This document shows positions 35,905-45,416 of a stretch of DNA of 64,000 bases, piece after piece (the stretch's first letter is position 1; every line of letters begins with the position of its first letter). The notes under the pieces were generated by a model. The model was not told where the DNA came from, ran no database searches, and saw only the letters and a program-made list of their open reading frames with translations. The stretch is from positions 248,001-312,000 of the forward strand of contig JADJBE010000002.1 of assembly GCA_016703895.1 (NCBI GenBank), in the 5' to 3' direction. The position numbers were made by a program, and so were the translations under genes. This stretch comes from Pseudomonadota bacterium (GTDB lineage Bacteria > Pseudomonadota > Gammaproteobacteria > Steroidobacterales > Steroidobacteraceae).

Positions 35905-37260
35905 ATGTTTGAACGCCCACGCACTGGTGAGCGGGCGGTATTGGTGCGGTTGGGTCTCGGTGGTCCGGTCGATCCTGAGGACGTCGAGGAGTTCGTACGG
36001 CTGGCCCAGTCCGCGGGCGCTGTGCCGGTCGCAACGATTTCGGGCCGTCGCAATCGACCCGATCCACGTTATTTTGTCGGTAGCGGCAAGGCCGATGAGA
36101 TCCGCGACGTCGCTCGAGCGGAAAACGCCGAGGTAGTTCTGGTTGATCATCCCTTGAGCCCGAGCCAAGAGCGCAATCTGGAGAAGCTCATCGAGCGTCG
36201 TGTGCTCGATCGCAGCGGTTTGATCCTCGATATTTTTGCGCAGCGCGCGCGTAGTCACGAAGGCAAGCTCGAAGTCGAGCTGGCCCAGCTGAAGCACATC
36301 GCATCGCGTCTGGTGCGCGGCTGGACGCATCTCGAGCGCCAGCGCGGCGGTGGCATCGGTGCACGTGGTCCTGGCGAAACGCAGCTCGAGACCGATCGAC
36401 GCTTGTTAGGCCAGCGCGTGCGCACGCTGACCGCTCGGCTCGCCCGTATCCAACAGCAGCGCGAGACAGGTCGACGGCAGCGGGCGGAAATCCCCGTGCC
36501 GTCGATTGCCCTGGTGGGCTACACCAACGCGGGCAAGTCGACGCTGTTCCGCCGGCTGACTGGCGCCGATGCATACGTAGCCGATCAATTGTTTGCAACC
36601 CTTGATCCCACGGTGCGTCGCCTCACGCTGCCCGGTGGCACCGAAGTGGTGGCGGCCGACACGGTCGGTTTCATTCGCGATCTGCCGCATGAGCTGGTCG
36701 CGGCATTCAAGTCGACCTTGACCGAGGCGCGCGAGGCGACGCTGTTGGTACATGTGGTCGATGCCAGCGATCCTCGCCGTGACGAGCGGCTCGACGAGGT
36801 CAACCGCGTGCTGGCAGAGATTGGCGCGGCTGACCTGCCGCAGATCATGGTATTCAACAAGATCGACCGGTTGGGCCTGGTGCCGCGCGTGGACCGGGAT
36901 GAGGCTGGTCGAGCGACTCACGTCTGGTTATCGGCTGCGCAATCGATGGGTTGCGAGTTATTGGCCGAGGCACTGGCAGAGCGGCTGGCGCGGGTCGCCC
37001 GTCGGGCCACCGTGCGAATTGGAGTGACTGGCGGTGCGCTGCGTTCGAAGCTCTACGCGGCGAGTCTCGTCCGTGCAGAGCGGGTCATTGAGACCGGCGC
37101 GTACGAACTCGACGTCGAAATGTCGGACCATGAGTTGGCGAAACTGGCGCGCGAGCCGGGTGTGCAGATTATTGGCACCGATTCGCACGGCAAAACTTGT
37201 GTGCTACCGGAGCGATACCTACAATCAGGACCATGCGAACGCCTTTCTGCGGAAAGTTAG
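35905..37260 (+). CDS. hflX: GTPase HflX
   Basis: The 451-residue GTPase binds the 50S subunit and rescues or splits stalled ribosomes under stress. The N-terminal HflX domain has YFVGSGKADEI and VLVDHPLSPSQERNLEK, a middle GGGIGARGPGETQLETDRR motif, then the G domain: G1 GYTNAGKSTLF (about 205), G3 DTVGFIRDLPHELV, G4 NKID. The C-terminal domain ends near YLQSGPCERLS. It starts 32 bases after hfq. The order hfq-hflX-hflK-hflC is conserved. Confidence 0.95.
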   Translation: MFERPRTGERAVLVRLGLGGPVDPEDVEEFVRLAQSAGAVPVATISGRRNRPDPRYFVGSGKADEIRDVARAENAEVVLVDHPLSPSQERNLEKLIERRVLDRSGLILDIFAQRARSHEGKLEVELAQLKHIASRLVRGWTHLERQRGGGIGARGPGETQLETDRRLLGQRVRTLTARLARIQQQRETGRRQRAEIPVPSIALVGYTNAGKSTLFRRLTGADAYVADQLFATLDPTVRRLTLPGGTEVVAADTVGFIRDLPHELVAAFKSTLTEAREATLLVHVVDASDPRRDERLDEVNRVLAEIGAADLPQIMVFNKIDRLGLVPRVDRDEAGRATHVWLSAAQSMGCELLAEALAERLARVARRATVRIGVTGGALRSKLYAASLVRAERVIETGAYELDVEMSDHELAKLAREPGVQIIGTDSHGKTCVLPERYLQSGPCERLSAES

Positions 37261-37323
37261 CGCAGCGTCGGCCGTCGGCCGGTATCTTCCTTACCCATCT
37301 ACACCATAAGAAATTAGAGACTC

Positions 37324-38463
37324 ATGGCCTGGAATCAACCTGGCGGACAAAATCAGACTCCTTGGGGCAAACGGCCCAGCCAAGGTAACGACTTCGACAA
37401 GGCTTTCAAAGACTGGCAGAAGCGCTTTGAGTCGATGTTTGGCGGCCGCAAAGGCGGCGACGGGGAGGCGCGTACACCGGGTGGTGGTGGCGGTATCCCG
37501 CTGTCATACCTGGCGGGTATCGGGCTTGCCGTGTGGGCTGCCAGCGGCTTCTATCAGGTAGAAGCGCCGGAAGTCGGCGTCATTCAGCGTTTCGGCAAAT
37601 ACGTCGGCAATCAGCCGCCCGGTTGGGGCTGGCATGTGCCTTGGCCGATCGAAAAGGTCACCAAAGTCAATGTCGCCCGTATCAACAGTATCGAATACAA
37701 GTCGCGCGTGTTAACCGCCGACGTCAACCTGGTCGAAATGCAATTGGGCGTCCAGTACCAGTTGGTCAATCCTGAGAAGTATCTGTTCGGCGTACGTCAG
37801 CCCGAAGATACCCTGCGCGAGGTCAGCGAGAGTGCGATCCGCGAAGTCGTTGGTCGCAGCGACTTGCAGCCCATTCTGGTCTCCAATCGTCAGCAGATCA
37901 CCGAACGCTCGCGCGATCTGATTCAGCGGACCATGGACCAGTATGGCACCGGCATTCGAGTGACTTCGGTCAACCTGACCGACGTGCAGGTGCCTGAGCC
38001 TGTTGCCCCTTCGCAGCGTGACGCTAACAAGGCGATTGCTGACAAAGAGCGCATGACGAAGGAGGCGGAGGCTTATGCGGCAGGAATCCTGCCCGCGGCA
38101 GAGGGTTCAGCCTCGCGTCAGATCCAGGAAGCCGAGGCCTACCGCGCGCAGGTTGAAGCGCTGGCCGAGGGTGAGGCCGGGCGCTTCACGCAGATCGCGC
38201 AGCAATATGCGCGCGCGCCGGCCGTGACTCGCGAGCGTTTGTATATCGAGACCGTCGAAGCCGTGCTCAACCGGTCGCGCAAAGTAATCATCGACCAGCC
38301 GAAAGGCGGAAGCGGCGGCACCAATAATGTCATGTTGCTGCCACTCGACCGGCTGATGGAGCGCAGTAACCCGGACAGCGAAAATGGCGTCGTCACGGTG
38401 CGTCCGGATCAGAATGAGCCCTCGACACCGCAGCCCGATCCGCGTCAACGAGGGCAGCGCTGA
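37324..38463 (+). CDS. hflK: FtsH modulator HflK
   Basis: The 379-residue membrane protein has a Gly-rich cytoplasmic N-terminus, one transmembrane helix (about 57-77, LSYLAGIGLAVWAASGFYQV), and a periplasmic SPFH/band-7 domain (VGVIQRFGKYV, LVEMQLGVQYQLVNPEKYLF, VGRSDLQPIL). With HflC it forms a cage around FtsH and regulates its proteolysis. Its stop overlaps the hflC start (TGATG), so the two are translationally coupled. Confidence 0.95.
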   Translation: MAWNQPGGQNQTPWGKRPSQGNDFDKAFKDWQKRFESMFGGRKGGDGEARTPGGGGGIPLSYLAGIGLAVWAASGFYQVEAPEVGVIQRFGKYVGNQPPGWGWHVPWPIEKVTKVNVARINSIEYKSRVLTADVNLVEMQLGVQYQLVNPEKYLFGVRQPEDTLREVSESAIREVVGRSDLQPILVSNRQQITERSRDLIQRTMDQYGTGIRVTSVNLTDVQVPEPVAPSQRDANKAIADKERMTKEAEAYAAGILPAAEGSASRQIQEAEAYRAQVEALAEGEAGRFTQIAQQYARAPAVTRERLYIETVEAVLNRSRKVIIDQPKGGSGGTNNVMLLPLDRLMERSNPDSENGVVTVRPDQNEPSTPQPDPRQRGQR

Positions 38464-39335
38464 TGTCCAAAAATGCCAGTACAGTTCTGCTGCTCGTCGG
38501 TGCGATTTTGGTCGCTCTACTCAGTGCAGTTTTTACCGTCCAGCAGACCGAAGTCGCCGTGCGCACCCAGTTCGGTGAGATCAAAGACTCCAACTACGGT
38601 CCGGGGCTGCACTTCAAGGTGCCGTTCGTCGATCGGATCGTGAAGTTCGAAAAGCGGGTGATCACACGCGCTTATCAGGGCGAGACTTTCCTGACGAACG
38701 AGAATCGCGGACTGATCGTCGACTATTACATCAAGTGGCAAGTCGAGGACGCATCGAAGTATCTGCGCGCGACCAGCGGCATCGAGGAGAATGCGACCGA
38801 ACGCATTGCGGACATCGTCAAAGACGGCATCAAGAATGCGGTCGCGCAACGCACTTTGTCGCAGATCGTCTCGGCTGAGCGCGCAGCAGTCACGGGCGAC
38901 ATGTTCGAGCGGGCGCGCCTGACGGTGTCCGAGCTCGGCATTAGTTTGGTCGACGTTCGAGTGCAACGCATCGACTTGCCCGAAGACGTCGCCGCGCGCG
39001 TGTTCGAGAGCATGAAGCAGAGTTTCGATCGGTAGGCGCGCCAGCTGCGCGGCGAGGGCGAGAAGGAGTCGCTGCGGATCAAGGCTGAGGCGGATCGGCG
39101 TCGTTCGGAGATCCTGGCAATCGCGCAGCGCGATTCGCTGGAGATTCGCGGTAAAGCGGACGCGGTGGCATCGGAGACCTACGCTAAGGCTTACGAGAAG
39201 TATCCGGAATTCTATGGTTTTTATCGCAGCCTGCAGGCCTATCGTAATTCGCTGGGCAAAGAGGGCGACGTGATGGTGATAACGCCGGACAGTGAGTTCT
39301 TCCGCTATCTGAAGAATCCTGGCCGCAGTCGTTAG
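38463..39335 (+). CDS. hflC: FtsH modulator HflC, interrupted by an in-frame TAG
   Basis: The frame is 291 codons long. The N-terminal transmembrane helix and SPFH domain are intact (LLVGAILVALLSAVFTVQQTE, ALVDVRVQRIDLPEDVA-type text). A TAG at 39033-39035 follows VFESMKQSFDR. The same frame then continues with ARQLRGEGEKESLRIKAEAD and ends DVMVITPDSEFFRYLKNP, the normal HflC C-terminus, so no base is gained or lost. A CAG (Gln) or TGG codon would restore the protein. Other genes here end in TAG, so general recoding is unlikely; a sequencing error or a point mutation is more likely. Confidence 0.9.
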
Positions 39336-39370
39336 GTCGTCAATCTGGGGTCGACCGAGCGTGAGGATCC

Positions 39371-40663
39371 GTGGGTAAATTCGTTGTCATCATTGGCACG
39401 CAGTGGGGTGACGAGGGTAAGGGCAAGATCGTCGATCTGCTTACCGAGCGTGCCGCGGCTGTGGCGCGTTTTCAGGGTGGGCACAATGCGGGTCATACCC
39501 TCGTCATCGGTGGCAAGAAGACTGTTTTATCGTTGATTCCCTCGGGCATCCTGCGCGAGGGCGTGCGCTGCTTCATCGGTAATGGCGTGGTGCTGTCGCT
39601 CGAGGCGTTGTTCCGCGAGGCTGAAATGCTGCGCGGGCAGGGCGTGCCAGTCTACGACCGGTTGCGTATTTCGCCGCAATGTCCGCTCATCCTGCCGTCA
39701 CATATTGCGCTCGACAAAGCTCGCGAGGCTGCGAGTGGGGTCAACGCAATCGGCACGACCGGGCGCGGCATCGGACCGGCCTATGAGGACAAGGTGGCGC
39801 GCCGTGCCGTGCGAGTTGCCGACCTGTTTCAGCGCGAGAAGTTTGCGGCCCGTCTCGGCGAGATGCTCGACTTCCACAATTTTGTGCTGCAGCAGTATTT
39901 CAAGTTACCAGCGGTGGATTTCCAGCAGACGCTGGATGCGCATCTAGCGTGCGCGGAGCGACTGCAGCCGCTGGTGATGGATGTCACCGGTGAACTGTCG
40001 AAGCTGCGCAAGGCTGGTGCCAGCGTGATGTTCGAAGGTGCGCAGGGTGCAATGCTCGATGTCGATCTCGGCACCTATCCCTTCGTCACTTCATCGAACA
40101 CGACGGCGGGCTACGCGGGTACCGGGACTGGCATCGGTCCGCGTTCGTTCGACTACGTACTCGGGATCGTCAAAGCTTATACCACTCGCGTTGGCGCGGG
40201 ACCGTTTCCAACTGAGTTGTTTGACGCCTATGGCGCGCATCTTTCCAAAGTGGGCCATGAGTTCGGTGCTGTGACCGGCCGTGCCCGACGTTGTGGCTGG
40301 TTCGATGCGGTCGCGTTACGGCGTTCGATCGTGCATTCGAGTGTGTCAGGTCTGTGCGTGACCAAACTCGACGTGCTGGACGGCCTCGACAGCTTGCAAG
40401 TCTGTGTCGGCTACAAGTGGAACGGTGCGACGCATACTGAGCCACCATTGACAGCTGATGGTTTCGCCAGTGTCGAACCTGTGTACGAGGAATTGCCAGG
40501 CTGGTCGGAGTCGACTCTGGGTATTACCAAGCTCGACCAGCTGCCCGTCAATGCGCGTCGCTATCTCAACCGGCTGAAAGAACTCGCCGGCGTGCCGCTC
40601 GATGTGATCTCAACGGGACCCGACCGCGACCAAACGATTGTCTTGCGTCACCCGTTTGACTGA
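39371..40663 (+). CDS. purA: Adenylosuccinate synthetase
   Basis: The 430-residue GTP-dependent enzyme joins IMP and aspartate in AMP synthesis. Motifs include GTQWGDEGKGKIVD (residues about 9-22), GGHNAGHT, IGTTGRGIGPAYEDK, FEGAQGAMLDVDLGTYPFVTSSN and CGWFDAVALR. The start is GTG, nine bases after GAGGATCC. It is the last gene of the miaA-hfq-hfl run. The usual order has hisZ between hflC and purA in some relatives; here there is none. Confidence 0.97.
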   Translation: MGKFVVIIGTQWGDEGKGKIVDLLTERAAAVARFQGGHNAGHTLVIGGKKTVLSLIPSGILREGVRCFIGNGVVLSLEALFREAEMLRGQGVPVYDRLRISPQCPLILPSHIALDKAREAASGVNAIGTTGRGIGPAYEDKVARRAVRVADLFQREKFAARLGEMLDFHNFVLQQYFKLPAVDFQQTLDAHLACAERLQPLVMDVTGELSKLRKAGASVMFEGAQGAMLDVDLGTYPFVTSSNTTAGYAGTGTGIGPRSFDYVLGIVKAYTTRVGAGPFPTELFDAYGAHLSKVGHEFGAVTGRARRCGWFDAVALRRSIVHSSVSGLCVTKLDVLDGLDSLQVCVGYKWNGATHTEPPLTADGFASVEPVYEELPGWSESTLGITKLDQLPVNARRYLNRLKELAGVPLDVISTGPDRDQTIVLRHPFD

Positions 40664-42181
40664 TTATTCGGCGCGCTGTGCCTGCGGTCCGCTCGATTCG
40701 TAATCGGCGACGGTCAGCTGGTTAGTGCCGTCGCTCGTTCGGCATGACGGGAACCAGCGCTGCAGAACCTGCTCAAGCTCGGTCAGTTGGAACGGCTTGC
40801 TCAAGAACTCATCCATGCCTGCTGCCAGGCATTGCTCGCGATCGCCGATCATCGCGTTCGCGGTCAACGCAATGATCGGGATGTGCTGGCCGCTCTCGGC
40901 CTCCCGCCGCCGTATCGAGCGCGCGGCCTCGAAGCCATCCATTTCGGGCATCTGGCAGTCCATCAGGACGAGATCGAATACCGTCGATGAGCTGAGCATC
41001 TCGAGGGCGCGAACGCCCGTTGGCGCCACTGCAAATTCGCACTGCAGATACTCCAGCATTGCACCGGTCACTTCCTGGTTGACTGCGTTGTCCTCGGCCA
41101 GCAGAACTCGCAGCGGCCCGCTGCGTTGTGCGAGTGCTGGTAGTGTCGTGAGGATCGCGTCAGTTGCAGCCGGGTCGAGTTCGATCGATTCGCAGCCGCG
41201 TCGTAGTGTTAGCCGGAACCAGAAGATCGACCCCACCCCCGGTTCGCTGCTGACACCGCAGTCACCGCCCATCAGGCCGCACAGCCGCCGGACGATCGCA
41301 AGCCCCAAGCCGGTACCGCCAAACTTGCGCGTGATCGAATTGTCAGACTGCGTAAAGGCTTCGAACAGACGGGGAATGACGTCGTGGCTTATGCCGATGC
41401 CCGTGTCCTCGATTGAAAAATCGTAGCCAATCGAGTCCGCGTCGACCGCGTTGGATCGGATGCGGACGCGGACGCTGCCGCGTGCCGTGAATTTGATCGC
41501 ATTGCCCACGAGGTTGGTAATGATCTGCTGGTAGCGGGTTGGATCACCGACCACGGCGCGCGGGATATCGGCGGGCCAGTCACGCACCAAGGCGAGTTGC
41601 TTGCTATCCAATTGGGGTTCCAGCAATAGCAGCGCATTGTTGGTTACCTCAACGAGATCGAACGGCACGGTCTCGGTCGTCAGGCGATCCGCTTCGATCT
41701 TCGAGAAATCGAGAATTTCATTCAACAGGATCAGCAGGGTCAGCGCCGAGCTGCGAATGATCTCGGCCGAGCGTCGCTGCTTGCTATCGAGTGAACTGCG
41801 CAGCAACAACTCCGCCATGCCGACGACACCATTCATTGGTGTACGCAGCTCATGACTCATGGTTGCCAGAAAGGCAGACTTGGCGCGGTTGGCAGCTTGC
41901 GCAGCATCGTTGGACTGCTGCAACTCGCGGTTGCTGTGCTCGAGTGCGTGCATCGTCTGTTGCAGCGCGGCGGTGCGCTCCTGCACCGTACTCTCGAGCG
42001 CGATTGCCGCCTGAAACAGCGAGAACGAATTACCTTGCATGTCCATGTCGCGTTCGACACGGTCCATCAGGGCCTCAGTCACCCGTTCAAGCCTCGCGTT
42101 CTCGGCTACCAGAGCAGCGTGATTTGCGCGCAGCTCTTCAAGCTCAGTCGCGGGATCGCCTGGCGGCGACTGCAAAGTCAT
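40664..42181 (-). CDS. Hybrid sensor histidine kinase with a C-terminal receiver
   Basis: About 505 residues from the ATG at 42181. It begins with a coiled coil (LEELRANHAALVAENARLERV; then STVQERTAALQQ). HisKA follows with H-box ATMSHELRTPMNG, then HATPase with GTGLGLAIVRRLCGLMGG. The C-terminal receiver has VLLAEDNAVNQ, the phosphoacceptor Asp in LVLMDCQMPEMDG, and LSKPF. There is no sensor or membrane domain, so the FIST protein encoded just upstream is its likely input. The two genes are separated by the sequence TGATATG, which implies coupled translation. Confidence 0.88.
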   Translation of the reverse strand: MTLQSPPGDPATELEELRANHAALVAENARLERVTEALMDRVERDMDMQGNSFSLFQAAIALESTVQERTAALQQTMHALEHSNRELQQSNDAAQAANRAKSAFLATMSHELRTPMNGVVGMAELLLRSSLDSKQRRSAEIIRSSALTLLILLNEILDFSKIEADRLTTETVPFDLVEVTNNALLLLEPQLDSKQLALVRDWPADIPRAVVGDPTRYQQIITNLVGNAIKFTARGSVRVRIRSNAVDADSIGYDFSIEDTGIGISHDVIPRLFEAFTQSDNSITRKFGGTGLGLAIVRRLCGLMGGDCGVSSEPGVGSIFWFRLTLRRGCESIELDPAATDAILTTLPALAQRSGPLRVLLAEDNAVNQEVTGAMLEYLQCEFAVAPTGVRALEMLSSSTVFDLVLMDCQMPEMDGFEAARSIRRREAESGQHIPIIALTANAMIGDREQCLAAGMDEFLSKPFQLTELEQVLQRWFPSCRTSDGTNQLTVADYESSGPQAQRAE

Positions 42182-42182
42182 A

Positions 42183-43325
42183 TCAGCCCGCGTTGCCGAT
42201 GGCGATACCAGTGAATGTCTGGTTGACATGCATTGAGTTGAATTGTTCGCCGTAGGTTGCGAAGCCGATGACGTTGTTTGCCTTGAGGATGTCGCCGATC
42301 TGATCCTTGATGCCCTCACGCTCAGATTCCATACGGCGAAGAATGCAGTCGCACCCCAATACCAGCTGCGGTTGGCCCAGCGTCGCGCGCACTTTGTCGA
42401 AGGCCTCTTGCAGATTGGCAATCATGTCCACGCCTTGCGCGATCGTGAGGACGATACCTTCGTCGATCGCGCAGAAGAACGTCAGGCTTTCGTCGTCGTT
42501 GACCTTCTGGATCGAGCGCACGAAGTACTGACCGCCGACTCGGACGACGACTGGATGGGTCGCAAAAATCAGCGGTGTGAGCTCGGCGATATTCAGCCCA
42601 ACCAGACGGGCGAACTCTCGACCCGCTGGCAACCCGTTGATCTCGTACACCACGCGCCGCGCCGGGTCTGCCCGAGTCACGACCATGCGCTTGTTAGAGT
42701 GTGTGAAGTGCTGGGTACGAAATGCCACGAAGGGCAAGTCGCTGCGCACCAGTGTGAGGATGGCTATGTTCTGGCGAAACTTGCCGCGATAGTAGATGTG
42801 TGTCGCGCCGAACCTTGCGTCGTCGGCCGCAGACCCGCCGACCATCTCGATTCCTTGCAGATGCTGATGCACGCAGCTGACAACCAGCTCCTCCTGCATC
42901 GCGAGGCCATCGATCAACAGAAACGCGAAGGTGTCGGTTGCACTCGGGGGCAGCCCGGCGCGCGTCCCCAGCGTCTTGAGTTGCTTGGTGACGACGCTGC
43001 CCGATGCAACGCTGTCGAATGGATCCAGCGCAATGACTTCAGTCGCCACGTCGAGTTCGGGGGACGCCAGGCTGAATCCGGTCAAAGCGCCGGCCAGATA
43101 CCCTTGCGGGGTGATCTCACCGGCAGTCGTGCAGCCGATGACGTTGGTCTCGCCGAACAGGCGTTGCAGGTGTGTCGCCAGCGCGGGCAAATCGAAGTCC
43201 GCGGCGCAATAGAACACCACGAGCTTGGTGTCTGGTTGATCGAGCGACTGAAACAGTTCGGCCGCGGCCAATGCCGGGTCACGGTGTCGCGAAGTCCCTT
43301 TGCGAACTGACAAAGAATCACTCAT
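42183..43325 (-). CDS. FIST N- and C-terminal domain sensor protein
   Basis: About 380 residues from the ATG at 43325, which follows an AGAGG site. The N-terminal FIST domain (VVFYCAADFDLPALATHLQRLF, VIGCTTAGEITPQGY) and C-terminal FIST domain (KVRATLGQPQLVLGCDCILRR, VIGFATYGEQ) bind small ligands, perhaps amino acids, in the cytoplasm. VGGSAADDARF is also conserved. The hybrid kinase immediately downstream lacks an input domain, so this protein is the likely sensor for it. The ligand is unknown. Confidence 0.87.
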   Translation of the reverse strand: MSDSLSVRKGTSRHRDPALAAAELFQSLDQPDTKLVVFYCAADFDLPALATHLQRLFGETNVIGCTTAGEITPQGYLAGALTGFSLASPELDVATEVIALDPFDSVASGSVVTKQLKTLGTRAGLPPSATDTFAFLLIDGLAMQEELVVSCVHQHLQGIEMVGGSAADDARFGATHIYYRGKFRQNIAILTLVRSDLPFVAFRTQHFTHSNKRMVVTRADPARRVVYEINGLPAGREFARLVGLNIAELTPLIFATHPVVVRVGGQYFVRSIQKVNDDESLTFFCAIDEGIVLTIAQGVDMIANLQEAFDKVRATLGQPQLVLGCDCILRRMESEREGIKDQIGDILKANNVIGFATYGEQFNSMHVNQTFTGIAIGNAG

Positions 43326-43449
43326 GGGCTGCCTCTCTATGCGGGCAAACGTCGCCCGCGCCGTTACCGGTACCGCGCCCAATGTGTCGGCGGGTACGTG
43401 TGGAACTAAAGTGACAGTGGTCGGGGCGGTGATCGACGTGCGAATTGCG

Positions 43450-44439
43450 TCACGCTTTATGTGCCGGAATCAGGTCTTGCGGGATGCCGTCGGCGAAGAA
43501 CTGATCCAGGTTGTCGAGTGCGCGGAAGCCCATTGCGCACCGTGTTTCGTGGGTTGCGCTACCGAGATGCGGCAGCAGGAAGGTGTTCTTAAGTCGGGCG
43601 TACTCCGGGCGGAAGTTCGGTTCACCGGTGTAGACGTCGAGACCTGCCGCTCCAAGATGACCCGTTGTCAGCGCATCGATGAGTGCGTCATCGTCCACGA
43701 TATCGCCGCGCGCCGTATTGATGACAATCGCCCCGCGCGGCAGTCGCGCGATCCGTGCGGCATTCAGATAGTGCCGCGTGGCTGGCGTTAGCGGCAAGTG
43801 CAGACTGATGAACTGACAGGCTGGCCAGAAGGTCGTCTCGCTCTCATGATAATGGGTTTCGACACTCGCCAGATCACGCCAGTTGCGGCTGAGGTAGTGC
43901 ACCTGCAGGCCGAAGGCAATAGCACGCCGAGCGACGGCCTGGCCGATGCGGCCAAAACCGACGATACCAAGCGTCTTGCCGCACAGATGAGTCCCGAGCA
44001 TCTGCGTGGGGGCCCAGCCAGTCCAGGCTCGCTGGCGCATGAGTGCGTCGCCCTCGGCCGCGCGCCGCGCAGCGCCCAATAACAACAGCATGGCGATATC
44101 GGCCGTGGCGTCGGTGAGGACATCGGGCGTGTTGGTCACGGCGATACCGCGTGCGGTAGCTGCTGCGACGTCGATGTGCTCATGCCCGACCGAAAAAGTC
44201 GCGATGATCCGCACCGAGGTGGCTAACTGTGCAATCACCGCCGCGTCGAGTTTGTCGGCCGGCGTACAGAGCAGCGCGTCGGCAGCGTGGCTGCGCGCAA
44301 GCCAATCAGTCGCGCCTATCGGCTGATCGTCGTGATTCAGTGTGACTTGGTAGTCTTGCGCCGCGCGTTGTTCCACCGGTGGCGGCAGTTTGCGTGTCAG
44401 CAGCAGTCGCGGTTTCGGCAAGTAATGATCTACGCTCAT
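43450..44439 (-). CDS. D-2-hydroxyacid dehydrogenase (glyoxylate/hydroxypyruvate reductase-like)
   Basis: The 329-residue protein is a typical 2-hydroxyacid dehydrogenase. The NAD(P)-binding fold has TLGIVGFGRIGQAVARR, then HYLSRNWRD, which may favour NADPH because of the Arg after Ser. The catalytic residues are Arg in NTARGDIVDDDAL, Glu in DVYTGEPNF, and His in LLPHLGSATHETR. It probably reduces glyoxylate or hydroxypyruvate. It diverges from purU, which handles one-carbon units, so a shared role in glycine and formate metabolism is possible but not shown. Confidence 0.88.
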   Translation of the reverse strand: MSVDHYLPKPRLLLTRKLPPPVEQRAAQDYQVTLNHDDQPIGATDWLARSHAADALLCTPADKLDAAVIAQLATSVRIIATFSVGHEHIDVAAATARGIAVTNTPDVLTDATADIAMLLLLGAARRAAEGDALMRQRAWTGWAPTQMLGTHLCGKTLGIVGFGRIGQAVARRAIAFGLQVHYLSRNWRDLASVETHYHESETTFWPACQFISLHLPLTPATRHYLNAARIARLPRGAIVINTARGDIVDDDALIDALTTGHLGAAGLDVYTGEPNFRPEYARLKNTFLLPHLGSATHETRCAMGFRALDNLDQFFADGIPQDLIPAHKA

Positions 44440-44520
44440 GGCTCAAGCCCAAAGTTGGTTGAACTTTTCGATGCAACCATGCAGTGTGCGCGCCAGCGGG
44501 TCAAGGTTTGGAGATAGTCG

Positions 44521-45399
44521 ATGGCCGTTATGCAGAACACGCCCGCCACAGCTCCGGAGTTTGTGCTGACACTGGTGTGCCCGGACACGCGCGGCATCGT
44601 CCATGCCGTTAGCGGCTATCTGGTCGAGCGCGACTGCAACATACTCGATAGTACCCAGCATGGCGACGCACTCACCGGGGCGTTTGTCATGCGTATTCAC
44701 TTTAGTGCGCGCGCCGGTGAGACCGCTGAGGCGCTGCGTCGTGGTTTCGTGTCGATTGGCGCGCGATTCCAGATGCAGTTTCAGGTTCACGATCTCGCAG
44801 TTCGACCGCGAGTACTATTGCTGGTCTCGCGCCAGGACCATTGCCTCAACGATCTGCTCTATCGGCATCGAATCGGTGATCTGAAGATGGACGTTCCGGC
44901 GATCGTCTCGAACCATCGCGATGCGGCACGCCTCGCTGCTGCACACGACATCCCGTTCGAGTATCTGCCGGTCACACCAGAGAGCAAAGCCCGCGTCGAA
45001 ATACGTCTCTTGGAGATCGTGCAAGCCGAGCGCATCGATTGCGTGGTGCTGGCGCGCTATATGCAGATTCTCTCGCCAACGCTATGCGCGGCGCTGCCCG
45101 GCCGAATCATCAATATCCACCACTCGTTTCTGCCGGGCTTCAAGGGTGCACGGCCCTACCATCAAGCGTACCAGCGCGGCGTCAAATTGATCGGTGCCAC
45201 AGCGCACTACGTCACGCCGGATCTCGACGAGGGCCCCATCCTCGAGCAGGACGTGGCGCGGGTCGATCATTCCATGGACGCCGCAGACCTGGAGGCTGTG
45301 GGGCGCAGCATCGAACAGAACGTGCTGGCCAACGCCGTGCGCTGGCAGATCGAGCATCGTGTACTACTGGTGGGCTCGCGGACGATTATCTTCCGTTGA
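44521..45399 (+). CDS. purU: Formyltetrahydrofolate deformylase
   Basis: The 292-residue enzyme hydrolyses 10-formyl-THF to formate and THF. An N-terminal ACT domain (LTLVCPDTRGIVHAVSGYLV, about 13-85) is followed by the formyltransferase fold. NIHHSFLPGFKGARPYHQAY carries the catalytic His and the substrate loop, and ATAHYVTPDLDEGPILEQD carries the Asp. The length is normal. A GGAG stretch about 12 bases before the ATG is the likely ribosome site. It converges with bfr. Confidence 0.95.
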   Translation: MAVMQNTPATAPEFVLTLVCPDTRGIVHAVSGYLVERDCNILDSTQHGDALTGAFVMRIHFSARAGETAEALRRGFVSIGARFQMQFQVHDLAVRPRVLLLVSRQDHCLNDLLYRHRIGDLKMDVPAIVSNHRDAARLAAAHDIPFEYLPVTPESKARVEIRLLEIVQAERIDCVVLARYMQILSPTLCAALPGRIINIHHSFLPGFKGARPYHQAYQRGVKLIGATAHYVTPDLDEGPILEQDVARVDHSMDAADLEAVGRSIEQNVLANAVRWQIEHRVLLVGSRTIIFR

Positions 45400-45416
45400 G
45401 CGAACCGCGCGACGCC

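Noticed and set aside
39033..39035. Global reassignment of TAG to an amino acid
   Set aside because: Several intact genes here end with TAG at the expected place, including the CpcT-like gene and hflX, so TAG still acts as stop.
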